From contig CAYFOK010000003.1 of assembly GCA_964344685.1 (NCBI GenBank), forward strand, positions 213,519-277,518: a DNA stretch of 64,000 nt, given 5' to 3'. The notes under the pieces are model-generated. The model was not told the DNA's origin and made no database searches. It was given only the letters and a program-made list of their open reading frames with translations. Source of the stretch: Scalindua sp964344685. Its GTDB lineage: Bacteria; Planctomycetota; Brocadiia; Brocadiales; Scalinduaceae. Position numbers and translations under genes: made by a program. Shown piece after piece: positions 35,908-43,800 of this stretch (position 1 is the first letter of the stretch; each line of letters opens with the position of its first letter).

Positions 35908-36798
35908 ATGAGCTCTCATGCCGCTTCAACACTTATTGCCAGAATTAAATCTATACCGACTTTGCCAGCCGTGGCACTTCGTGTTATTGAAGTGACTTCT
36001 AATCCGAAAAGCTCAGCGAATGATCTCATGGAGATTATCAGTCCGGACGTATCTCTTACTACAAAAATACTTAAAATTGCCAATTCTCCATTTTATGGCC
36101 TTACAAGAGAAGTATCTTCCCTTCAACACGCAGTAACCGTTCTGGGTTTCAAGGAGATCAGAAACCTGGTAATATCTACTGTCGCATTTGATAGTTTTAA
36201 GAATTTGAAGCAGCGTGGAAAATTTGATATCAGCAAATTCTGGAGGCACTCCTTCTATTGTGCTCTTGCGGCAAAGACAATGGCTGTTGATTTAAAAATA
36301 GAGAGCAGTGAACTATTTGTAGCCGGACTGGTGCACGATATAGGAAAATTGGCGGTATATATCACCTTTCCCAGTGAATTTATGATGCAGTTAGAGATCA
36401 TGAATCCTTTGAGAATAAAATACTCTGCCTTTGAAGCTGAAAAGGATATCTTTGGAATGACTCATGATGAAGTTGGTATGAGACTTCTGAAAAAATGGAT
36501 GTTTCCGAAAAGTCTGCTAACCGCAGTAGGGTATCATCATCGTCCGCAGGAAGCAGACAGGAAATCCATCTTCCCTATCATTGTACATATCGCCGATATA
36601 CTTACCCATGTTTACGAAATGCAGGCTGGTGATGAACATGGAGAATACTTTCAAACCGAACTTTTTTACGGTGATGCGATAGCTCTATCAAAGTCGTTTG
36701 GACTAGACTGGAACCTGGCTGACCTGAGCAGATTTCAAAAAACGTTGAAGGAAAGTATAAAGCAAGAGACAGATACCATAAAGCTGTTTTTTGAGTAA
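35908..36798 (+). CDS. HDOD domain signalling protein
   Basis: 296 aa from ATG 35908 (the frame is open from a TTG at 35884; a GGAGG lies 12 nt before the ATG). The N-terminal HDOD domain covers residues about 8-205, with IPTLPAVALRVIEVTSNP, the helix LTTKILKIANSPFYGL and VAGLVHDIGKLA. The tail has no recognised domain. HDOD proteins are non-catalytic or uncharacterised relatives of HD-GYP domains, often encoded beside c-di-GMP genes, as here. Transcribed alone after a terminator. Confidence 0.9.
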   Translation: MSSHAASTLIARIKSIPTLPAVALRVIEVTSNPKSSANDLMEIISPDVSLTTKILKIANSPFYGLTREVSSLQHAVTVLGFKEIRNLVISTVAFDSFKNLKQRGKFDISKFWRHSFYCALAAKTMAVDLKIESSELFVAGLVHDIGKLAVYITFPSEFMMQLEIMNPLRIKYSAFEAEKDIFGMTHDEVGMRLLKKWMFPKSLLTAVGYHHRPQEADRKSIFPIIVHIADILTHVYEMQAGDEHGEYFQTELFYGDAIALSKSFGLDWNLADLSRFQKTLKESIKQETDTIKLFFE

Positions 36799-36910
36799 TA
36801 TACCTGCAGAAGATTTTTCTGCTAAAGAGTAGAGCAAAAGACAATTATTGAATTACAGATTCAGGATTTTGAAGAACAGAGTTAAGGATGCGAACCTGAT
36901 ATTGTACAGG

Positions 36911-38002
36911 CTATACCATTGAGTTCAGTATTTTAATGCCACGTTCCAGAGTCTCAAATGTTGCAGCGTAGGAGATCCTGAAATGAGTCTTCTTTTCCGA
37001 AAATACACTGCCGGGTATAATTAACAATTCATGCTTTATTGCCTCAGTGACGAATTCCTCATCAGTTCCCCATGGTACTTGAGGAAAGGCATAAAATGCA
37101 CCATCAGGTTTGATTAACTGGTAACGCTCTCTAAGGCCTTCATAAACAAAATCACGTTTCTTTTTGTAATCTTCTACATACGCATCCATGTTTACATCCA
37201 TAGCCTTTACTCCGGCTACCTGCGCAAATGAGGGTGCACAAATATAGGTATACTGTTGAAGTTTCATCATTTCATCAATAATTTTTGCAGGACCAATAGC
37301 ACTGCCTAATCTCCATCCGGTCATTGCGTATGATTTGGAAAACCCGTTGCAGGTCACCGTATTTTCATAATATTTTCCGATACTCTGATATTCTATGTCG
37401 TAAATGAACTTCTTGTATATTTCGTCTGAAATGATTATCAGGTTATGTTTTTCTGCAATGTCACTGATATCTTTAAGGTGTTGAGGATTATAGACGACAC
37501 CTGTGGGATTGGACGGACTATTTATAATGAGGATCTTAGTACGAGGACTTATAAGAGGTAAGATACGGTCCGGAGTGAGCTCAAAATCAGGATATGTATC
37601 AATAAACTTTGCCTTGCCGCCGCAGAAATTCACAAGGTGTTTAAATGACACAAAGTACGGGTCCGGAACAAGAACTTCATCGCCGGGGTTTATGAGAACC
37701 AAAAATGCAAGAGTTAAAGCTCCGGCCACACCGGAAGTAATCATTATGCTTTTACCCTTGATACCACGCTCTTTTCTTGCTTTTTCCAGAATCTTTTCAC
37801 CAAGCTCCGGTATGCCCTGAGTTCCTGTATACCGGTTAAAGCCATTTTCTATTGCTTCTATTGCTACCTTTTTTACCTCATCAGGAATATCAAAATCCGG
37901 TTGTCCGATGCTGAGGTTAACCGGATTCTTGATCTTTTGTGCAAGATCGAACACCTTTCTTATCCCGGATGCTTCAAATCCCTGCATTCGATCGGCAATC
38001 AT
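36911..38002 (-). CDS. Class I/II PLP-dependent aminotransferase (aspartate/aromatic type)
   Basis: The 363-aa fold-type I enzyme has the PLP lysine K223 in NGFSKSYAMTGWRLG, the NPTG block in INSPSNPTGVVY, YTGTQGIPELGEKI near the N-terminus and the carboxylate-binding Arg in HFRISYA. It transfers amino groups between an amino acid and a 2-oxo acid. The substrate is not resolved. Its first base coincides with the last base of the upstream small basic protein gene, so the two are cotranscribed. Confidence 0.92.
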   Translation of the reverse strand: MIADRMQGFEASGIRKVFDLAQKIKNPVNLSIGQPDFDIPDEVKKVAIEAIENGFNRYTGTQGIPELGEKILEKARKERGIKGKSIMITSGVAGALTLAFLVLINPGDEVLVPDPYFVSFKHLVNFCGGKAKFIDTYPDFELTPDRILPLISPRTKILIINSPSNPTGVVYNPQHLKDISDIAEKHNLIIISDEIYKKFIYDIEYQSIGKYYENTVTCNGFSKSYAMTGWRLGSAIGPAKIIDEMMKLQQYTYICAPSFAQVAGVKAMDVNMDAYVEDYKKKRDFVYEGLRERYQLIKPDGAFYAFPQVPWGTDEEFVTEAIKHELLIIPGSVFSEKKTHFRISYAATFETLERGIKILNSMV

Positions 38003-38238
38003 CAGGAAGCGCTTTCCTTATCACTGGCAGCTTCAGCAGCTTCAGCAGCTTCTGGCGCTTTCTTCACTTTTGCCTTCTTCTTGATCTTCGTAGTTTTTAC
38101 TTTGGGCAAGCCATAAACAGATTTTTTCTCATCCCACAAACCCTCATCTGTCAAATATTTGATACGTTCCGGCCTTGTAAGAACATTTCTCTGCCTGACC
38201 AATTTACCCTTTGATATAAGACTTTTGTCAATACTCAT
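38002..38238 (-). CDS. PVC-superphylum small basic protein
   Basis: A 78-aa protein starting MSIDKSLISKGKLVRQRNVL and then TRPERIKYL and YGLPKVK. This matches the short basic protein conserved in Planctomycetes, Verrucomicrobia and Chlamydiae (TIGR04137 type), thought to be ribosome-associated. Here the conserved core (about 50 residues) has an added Lys-rich then Ala/Glu-rich tail (APEAAEAAEAASDKE) encoded by a short triplet-like repeat. It is the clearest taxonomic marker in the window. It overlaps the aminotransferase gene by 1 nt. Confidence 0.88.
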   Translation of the reverse strand: MSIDKSLISKGKLVRQRNVLTRPERIKYLTDEGLWDEKKSVYGLPKVKTTKIKKKAKVKKAPEAAEAAEAASDKESAS

Positions 38239-38259
38239 TTTTGATCCTTTCTTCCTTCC

Positions 38260-39045
38260 TTATCGTACTTGAATCGGATAGCTGCTTGCAAATTGCCTTT
38301 TTCCTTCGTATTCTAACTTACTGATTTCATTTAAAGCCTTCTTTAGTTCATTACTATCCTTAGAATTAAATTTACCCGTACATACTACAATTTCCTTACC
38401 TCTTTTTGCTACAAATGTATTGTAATTTGTCATATTTTTGATGGCTTTTGCCAGATCACGCGCCTTCTTTATATGCGGCTTTGTATCGCTGTATGATATA
38501 ATCTGAAGAGTCCACTTGACATTTCCTGCATTTTTGCCTGCTGTCATTGAGGATTTTTTAGTTGATAAATCTACGGCATTTATCTTTTTGCCCTGGGGTA
38601 CTTGCTTAACCCCTCCTTCTAACGCAGGATATTCGGCAGATTTCTGCAGTGCCTCCGGATTTAACACATTTTTAATGCCAATCTTATAACCGACAAAAAA
38701 GCAGGCTAACGATAAAAAAACTGCGCCTAATGCGCCAAAAATCAAAGTCTCCTGTTTAATAACAACCTCATTGCGAGATGGCTTTTTTGTCTTTATTGTA
38801 CCGGCTGGACCAATACCCTCTTTACGCGAGTCTTTAATCCAACCCATTTGTTCCGTCTCTCTGCCTTCATCTACTAAAGTGTCAGATATAGTATTATCCT
38901 CACTTCTTCTATGATCCGGTCGGGGCAAAACCGTTGGATTCACCTGCTCTCTTTGAAGCACCTTACTGTCATACTTACCTTCTGCTTCATGCGGCTTTTT
39001 GAATACCTCAAAAAACTCTTTTGATTCTTTTTCTTTCCCAAACAT
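38260..39045 (-). CDS. Membrane protein with C-terminal SPOR-like domain
   Basis: 261 aa: a charged cytoplasmic N-terminus (about 1-98), one membrane segment (about 99-121), a linker, then a C-terminal domain (about 172-255) beginning KWTLQIISYSD, with YNTFVAKRGKEIVVCTG and KYEG-like ends. The topology and domain resemble SPOR peptidoglycan-binding proteins. Similarity is moderate, so binding to peptidoglycan is inference. It is 21 nt upstream of the small basic protein gene and heads this minus-strand operon. Confidence 0.7.
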   Translation of the reverse strand: MFGKEKESKEFFEVFKKPHEAEGKYDSKVLQREQVNPTVLPRPDHRRSEDNTISDTLVDEGRETEQMGWIKDSRKEGIGPAGTIKTKKPSRNEVVIKQETLIFGALGAVFLSLACFFVGYKIGIKNVLNPEALQKSAEYPALEGGVKQVPQGKKINAVDLSTKKSSMTAGKNAGNVKWTLQIISYSDTKPHIKKARDLAKAIKNMTNYNTFVAKRGKEIVVCTGKFNSKDSNELKKALNEISKLEYEGKRQFASSYPIQVR

Positions 39046-39644
39046 TACAACCCCTTAATGTAAAGTTAATGATTTATAAATATATTGCCTACAGAAAGAT
39101 TTTAAGATTTTTTAAACAGAAATGAGTAATTCGTTCCTGAATCTATATCCCCGGCCTAAAAGGTTTATGTTGCCCGCACCGGCGGGAAATATTGAGAAGG
39201 CAGGTATAAAAATCATCCAACAATGGGTTTATAAATCTCTAAAGATAACAAATAAATATCTTCAGAATATAAGTTGTAAAGTCTATAAAAAACAGATTTT
39301 ATTGTCAAGGTTTTTTGCTTATACGGAAGGTAGAATACCACATTGCACGACATAGCCGCAAACAAGTTTGAAATGTATAAAGTGAACTGCCTGTCCCCGC
39401 CGGAATGACATTGTCGGGCTGGTAGCCGGGCAGGAAGTGTCTGAAAATTATCATCATGTAAACGGGAAAAAGAAGATTCTACCGTTAATCTAGTATAAGT
39501 TGCAGCGGTAAATAAAATATCTTTGTCTTTCATCAAAAGCTCGTGTATTATTCATTACATAATGGACGATTAGAGGCCGCAGGTGTAAATTCCGGCATTA
39601 TAGCTCAAATTTCCATATTTTTCTGGCAAAGGGTGAGAACAGGT
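39046..39644. other. Spacer between divergent genes, with repeats
   Basis: About 600 nt upstream of ligA. A short hairpin CCCGC-ACCG-GCGGG lies near 39173. From about 39381 to 39482 there is a diverged copy of a repeat also seen at 48429-48480 (shared TGTCCCCG, GACATTG/GGC and CGGGCRGGAAGTG blocks, ending in a GATAATTCTAC/GATTCTAC word). The ORFs here look incidental. Confidence 0.5.
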
Positions 39645-41684
39645 GTGAATAAGAACGTAATTCAGAAGATTGAAGACCTTCGCGCAAAGATACGATACCA
39701 CGACGGAAAATATTATGTAGAGAATATGCCGGAGATTGCAGACTATGAATATGATCAGCTGATGTTAGAACTGAGAAGTCTCGAAAGCTCCTACCCACAA
39801 TTTATCACACCTGATTCACCAACTCAACGAGTAGGCGGTGAACCTGTTTCAGAATTTAAATCCATTGAACACAGGATACCTATGCTCAGCATTGAAAACA
39901 CCTACTCAGAGGATGAATTAAGAGAATTTGACAAAAGAATCAGGCGAAAATTAAATGACACCTGCCAGAAAGACGGAGTCGGACTGGTCGATGAAATCGA
40001 ATATGTTGTAGAACACAAGATCGATGGTGTTGCAATTACACTGTGGTATGAAAACGGAGTTTTCATACGCGGCGCAACGAGAGGTAATGGATTCAGGGGA
40101 GATGACGTCACAGCGAATTTAAGAACGGTAAAGGACATACCATTAAAATTGTTAGGAACAGATAACATCAGAATACCACCGGTAATTGAGATCCGTGGCG
40201 AAATTTATCTGCCCGACAAAGATTTTCAGATTCTGAATCAAGGACGTGAAGAAGCCGGTGAACCTAAATTTGCCAATCCAAGAAATGCTGCTGCAGGCTC
40301 CCTTAAGCTCCTTGATCCTCAAACAACAGCCAAGAGACCCCTCCGCGTATTTGCCTATGCCTTTGGATATGGCGGGAATAGTAAATTTACAGATCACATT
40401 GAATGCCTTGAAACTATAGAAAAATACGGCCTTCCGGTAAACCCGCACTACAAATTGTGTAAGAATATAGACGAAGCCGTCTCATACTGCAACTCATGGG
40501 AAAGTAAACGAGGTGAGCTTGGGTATCAGGTGGACGGAATGGTCATTAAGGTTAATTCACTAGAACTTCATGACAAACTGGGCTCAACAAGCAAAGCACC
40601 GCGCTGGGTCATATCCTACAAGTACCACCCGGAAGAGACAACTACAAAGATAAAAGCTATAACGGTACAGGTTGGAAAAACAGGCACATTAACACCGGTA
40701 GCAGAATTAAACCCGGTACCGCTCAGTGGTACAACAGTAAGCAGGGCATCACTTCACAACTTCGATGAAATTGAGAGAAAGGATATTCGCGTAGGAGATT
40801 GTGTCGTTGTCCAGAAAGCGGGAGAGATTATACCTCAGGTAGTTAAGGTTTTGAAGGAAGAACGCACCGGTAACGAAAAACGGTTTGCTGTGCCGGAAAA
40901 GTGTCCTGCCTGCGAAAGCAGTGTTATTAAAGAAGAAGTTTATCTGAAATGCTACAATCCTCTGTGTACCGCACAGTCGAAAAGAAGAATAATATATTTT
41001 GCAGGTAGAAATGCAATGGATATTGAGGGTCTTGGCCCGGCACTGATCGAGCAATTGGTGGATAAGAAGATTATCAGTGACTATGGTGATATTTATTCAC
41101 TGAAATTTGATGACCTTGCATCACTCGAAAGAATGGGAGAAAAATCTGCCCAAAATCTCATCGATGCAATTAAAGAGAGCAAAGGCAGAGATTTGCACCT
41201 TTTAATCTGCGCTCTTGGTATACAGAATATTGGCTCTCATGCGGCAGAGGTATTATCAAATCATTTCGGCACACTCGACAAGCTTATGAATGCTTCCGCT
41301 GAAGAATTGGAGGAGATATTTGAAATTGGCAACATCATGGCAGAAAGCATAGTAGATTTCTTCTCAAACAGCCACACACAAGATGTTATCAATAAACTGA
41401 AAGTCGCTGGTGTCAATTTTAATGCCACCCTTAAAGAAGCAGAAACAGCTTCCGATATAGCAGGCAAGTCTTTCGTCATAACAGGAACTCTGAATGGGTA
41501 TACCAGAAAAGAGATAGAAGATATAATAAAAAGTAATGGAGGCAGGGTTTCATCGACTGTAAGCAGCAAGACAGATTTCCTTATCGCCGGTGAATCACCG
41601 GGATCAAAACTTGAAAAGGCAGAAAAACTGAGGACAACAATTTTAAACAACGAGGAATTTGATAAATTAATAAAGAAAACATAA
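39645..41684 (+). CDS. ligA: NAD-dependent DNA ligase LigA
   Basis: 679 aa from GTG 39645 (VNKNVIQKIEDLRAKI), which has a GGGTGAG site and gives the normal family length; the frame is open from 39543, adding a non-conserved stretch. Domains in order: Ia region (YYVENMPEIADYEYDQLM), adenylation domain with K125 in EHKIDGVAI, OB fold, a four-Cys zinc finger (CPAC...CYNPLC), helix-hairpin-helix repeats and a C-terminal BRCT domain (IAGKSFVITGTLNGYTR). It seals nicks in replication and repair. tldD follows 24 nt later. Confidence 0.96.
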   Translation: MNKNVIQKIEDLRAKIRYHDGKYYVENMPEIADYEYDQLMLELRSLESSYPQFITPDSPTQRVGGEPVSEFKSIEHRIPMLSIENTYSEDELREFDKRIRRKLNDTCQKDGVGLVDEIEYVVEHKIDGVAITLWYENGVFIRGATRGNGFRGDDVTANLRTVKDIPLKLLGTDNIRIPPVIEIRGEIYLPDKDFQILNQGREEAGEPKFANPRNAAAGSLKLLDPQTTAKRPLRVFAYAFGYGGNSKFTDHIECLETIEKYGLPVNPHYKLCKNIDEAVSYCNSWESKRGELGYQVDGMVIKVNSLELHDKLGSTSKAPRWVISYKYHPEETTTKIKAITVQVGKTGTLTPVAELNPVPLSGTTVSRASLHNFDEIERKDIRVGDCVVVQKAGEIIPQVVKVLKEERTGNEKRFAVPEKCPACESSVIKEEVYLKCYNPLCTAQSKRRIIYFAGRNAMDIEGLGPALIEQLVDKKIISDYGDIYSLKFDDLASLERMGEKSAQNLIDAIKESKGRDLHLLICALGIQNIGSHAAEVLSNHFGTLDKLMNASAEELEEIFEIGNIMAESIVDFFSNSHTQDVINKLKVAGVNFNATLKEAETASDIAGKSFVITGTLNGYTRKEIEDIIKSNGGRVSSTVSSKTDFLIAGESPGSKLEKAEKLRTTILNNEEFDKLIKKT

Positions 41685-41708
41685 GCTTACCATGGAGCAC
41701 AAACTAAA

Positions 41709-43070
41709 ATGGAAAAATTGATGAAAAATGCTTTAAAATCTGCGAAAGCAGATCATATTGAAATACGTATTAATGAGGGCAGAGGAACCGGTGTCTCTTA
41801 TGTAGGCAGGGAACTGGAGAGTATTGGCGAAAGCAGTATGATGGGAGGCAGTGTGCGTGCTCTCGTCAACGGAGGATGGGGGTTTGTAGCATTTAATGAT
41901 ATTGAAAACCTTCCTCGCTACGTCAAAATGGCATGTGAGCAGGCAGAGCTTGTCGGGAATAAAGACGTCTCGCTGGCAGAAACAGGAGTGATTAACGACG
42001 TTGTGAAGACGCAGGTTGACAGAGACCCGGCAGACGTTTCACTGATTGACAAACATGATTTATGCCAGAAATACAATAACATAATCCTGGCTTCAAAGAA
42101 GATCCAGACTTCCAGTGTAAGATATGTGGATTCTCACAGTACGCTTTACTTTGCAAACCTGGAAGGAAGTTTTATAGTTTGCGAAAATATATTCTGTGGC
42201 ATTTCGGTTATGGCAATGGCAAAGGATGGCATGGATGTACAGCAGGCATATAATTCAGTTGGAGATCTCAGAGGATATAACAAGGTTGAAAACTTAGAAG
42301 AGAGTTGTGAAGAGGTTACAAAGAGAGCTGTAGATTTACTTTCTGCAAGACCGGTGGAAGCCGGCAAATATAACGTTATCGTTGACCCTAAACTTTGCGG
42401 AGTGTTTACACACGAAGCATTTGGGCACCTGAGCGAAGCGGATTTTATCTATGAAAACAAAAAACTCCGCGAGATTATGAAAATTGGAAAACGATTTGGC
42501 TCTGATGAATTGTCTATTGTAGATGACGGCACATTGAAAGGAGAGGCAGGTTATAATAAGTATGACAGTGAAGGAACTCCCACACAAAAAACATACCTGA
42601 TTAAGGACGGAATCCTGACTAACCGGCTGCATTCAAGGGAAACTGCGGCCAAGATGAACGAGAAACCTACAGGAAATGCAAGAGCAATCAGTTATGGCAG
42701 TGAACCGATTGTGCGTATGACTAATACATATATGGAGCCCCGCAATCAGACGTTTGAAGAGATATTGTCAGGTACCGACGACGGCATTTACGCAAAGGGA
42801 TCTCTTGGCGGCCAGACGAATACAGAGATGTTTACTTTCAGTGCGGAAGAGGCTTATAGAATAAAAGATGGAAAGCTTTGCGGGCAGGTTCGCGATGTAG
42901 TATTGACCGGTAATGTATTTGAAACATTATTGAACATAGACGCAATCGGCAATGATCTTGTCCTGTTCGGAGGGCTCGGTGGTTGCGGCAAGGGAGGACA
43001 GTCTCCCCTGCGTGTAAGCGACGGCGGACCGCACATCAGGATAAAAGATGTAACAATTGGCGGCAGGTGA
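41709..43070 (+). CDS. tldD: TldD-like metalloprotease
   Basis: The 453-aa TldD/PmbA family member has the zinc motif H235-E-A-F-G-H240 (HEAFGHLSEAD), which marks the catalytic TldD subunit, and the conserved C-terminal half (GSLGGQTNTEMFTFSAEEAY, RVSDGGPHI). TldD forms a heterodimer with TldE/PmbA and degrades peptides, including unfolded modified ones. Its probable partner is encoded at 60965-62278, at the end of the pilus locus. Cotranscription with ligA is likely. Confidence 0.94.
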   Translation: MEKLMKNALKSAKADHIEIRINEGRGTGVSYVGRELESIGESSMMGGSVRALVNGGWGFVAFNDIENLPRYVKMACEQAELVGNKDVSLAETGVINDVVKTQVDRDPADVSLIDKHDLCQKYNNIILASKKIQTSSVRYVDSHSTLYFANLEGSFIVCENIFCGISVMAMAKDGMDVQQAYNSVGDLRGYNKVENLEESCEEVTKRAVDLLSARPVEAGKYNVIVDPKLCGVFTHEAFGHLSEADFIYENKKLREIMKIGKRFGSDELSIVDDGTLKGEAGYNKYDSEGTPTQKTYLIKDGILTNRLHSRETAAKMNEKPTGNARAISYGSEPIVRMTNTYMEPRNQTFEEILSGTDDGIYAKGSLGGQTNTEMFTFSAEEAYRIKDGKLCGQVRDVVLTGNVFETLLNIDAIGNDLVLFGGLGGCGKGGQSPLRVSDGGPHIRIKDVTIGGR

Positions 43071-43441
43071 GATTTAAGGATTGAGTATTTAAGATTATAG
43101 ATTGACGAATCAAGCCCAAATAACAAAGCTCAAATGGTCAAATTTGTAGATCTGAAATCTTTCCTTTGCGCTCCTTATGGCTTTGTGTGAGGAATCTTGC
43201 ATTTTTTTGAAATTTGAGTTTTAAATTTCATTGGGATTTTGAGCTTTGTCATTTGGGTTTTCTCTACCCCCCTGGATTTTGGCAATTAAGTTTATTTACA
43301 ATCCCAATTTAATCTCTGTATGCTTCATCATGACACACAAGTTCAGTGTTTCTTATCATACCCTCCTCCCATATCTATTTAATATTATCTTCCATATCAC
43401 ATTTAATCATAAGCACTTAAATTCATATTATTTTTAATTTT
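43071..43441. repeat. Degenerate AT-rich intergenic repeat
   Basis: About 43110-43262 is an imperfect palindrome: CCCAAATAACAAAGCTCAAA on one side and TTTGAGCTTTGTCATTTGGG on the other, with a CTTTGCGCTCC...GGCTTTGTGTG core. The right half recurs inverted at about 59665-59700 and, diverged, at about 5360-5405. The remaining bases to 43441 are AT-rich with no supported gene. Confidence 0.55.
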
Positions 43442-43470
43442 TTGAATTTTAAAGCTTTGGAACATTAAAT
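43442..43470 (+). promoter_or_regulatory. Candidate sigma-70-type promoter for the riboswitch transcript
   Basis: TTGAAT (43442-43447) and TTAAAT (43465-43470) are separated by 17 nt, placing a start just before the riboswitch aptamer. The matches are imperfect and the region is AT-rich. Confidence 0.4.
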
Positions 43471-43484
43471 GCGATAGTAACAGA

Positions 43485-43560
43485 TATGAAAAAGGCAAAC
43501 CAGCTGTGAAGTTGGGACGCAAAGCCATGGGTCTTCAATACGAAGAGAGCCAGGTTACCA
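43485..43560 (+). ncRNA. c-di-GMP-I (GEMM-I) riboswitch aptamer
   Basis: The conserved core is present in order: GGCAAACC (about 43494-43501), stem CCAGCU / AGUUGG capped by a GUGA tetraloop (43500-43515), GGGACGCAAAGCC (43514-43526), a second hairpin UCUUC-AAUAC-GAAGA (43532-43546) and the closing GGUUACC (43553-43559). This is the class I c-di-GMP aptamer pattern (compare the Vibrio cholerae Vc2 RNA). It lies about 240 nt upstream of the kinase gene that heads the pilus locus, with an intrinsic terminator between, so c-di-GMP should control read-through. The direction (on or off) cannot be told from sequence by eye. Confidence 0.9.
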
Positions 43561-43695
43561 AATATTTTGAATAATATGACAGCACCCACTGGTCATAATG
43601 CAGCAGAAGCTGAATTCTCCCCGTGGAGCTGGTAGTTTTCTTTCGTCATTTGGTACAACTGGACACTTAAATCTCCAGTGTTCAACGCCAGGCAC

Positions 43696-43745
43696 AAAAA
43701 GGCCCAAATCAGAATAATCATTCTGGTATTGGGCCTTTTTTTTTT
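43696..43745 (+). terminator. Intrinsic terminator downstream of the riboswitch
   Basis: AAAAAGGCCCAA (43696-43707) pairs with TTGGGCCTTTTT (43729-43740), with an inner CAGAAT/ATTCTG stem, followed by a run of Ts to 43745. It is a very strong terminator between the aptamer and the kinase start at 43801, the expected expression platform or attenuator. Confidence 0.9.
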
Positions 43746-43800
43746 GAGGACGTATCAAAAGGATAGAATCTTTATCGTCAGTAACAGGAAAGCAAAATTT

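Noticed and set aside
38010..38075. CRISPR-like or tandem repeat
   Set aside because: The repeated CTTCAGCAG unit encodes the Ala/Glu tail of the small basic protein in frame; there are no spacers.
39122..39355. 77-aa plus-strand ORF
   Set aside because: Lies in a repeat-containing spacer, no ribosome site, no family resemblance.
43246..43437. 63-aa plus-strand ORF before the riboswitch
   Set aside because: AT-rich composition, starts inside a dispersed repeat, no ribosome site.
43678..43800. N-terminal extension of the MshEN kinase frame
   Set aside because: It is translated terminator hairpin and T-run (ends in LGLFFLRT); the conserved domain starts after ATG 43801.
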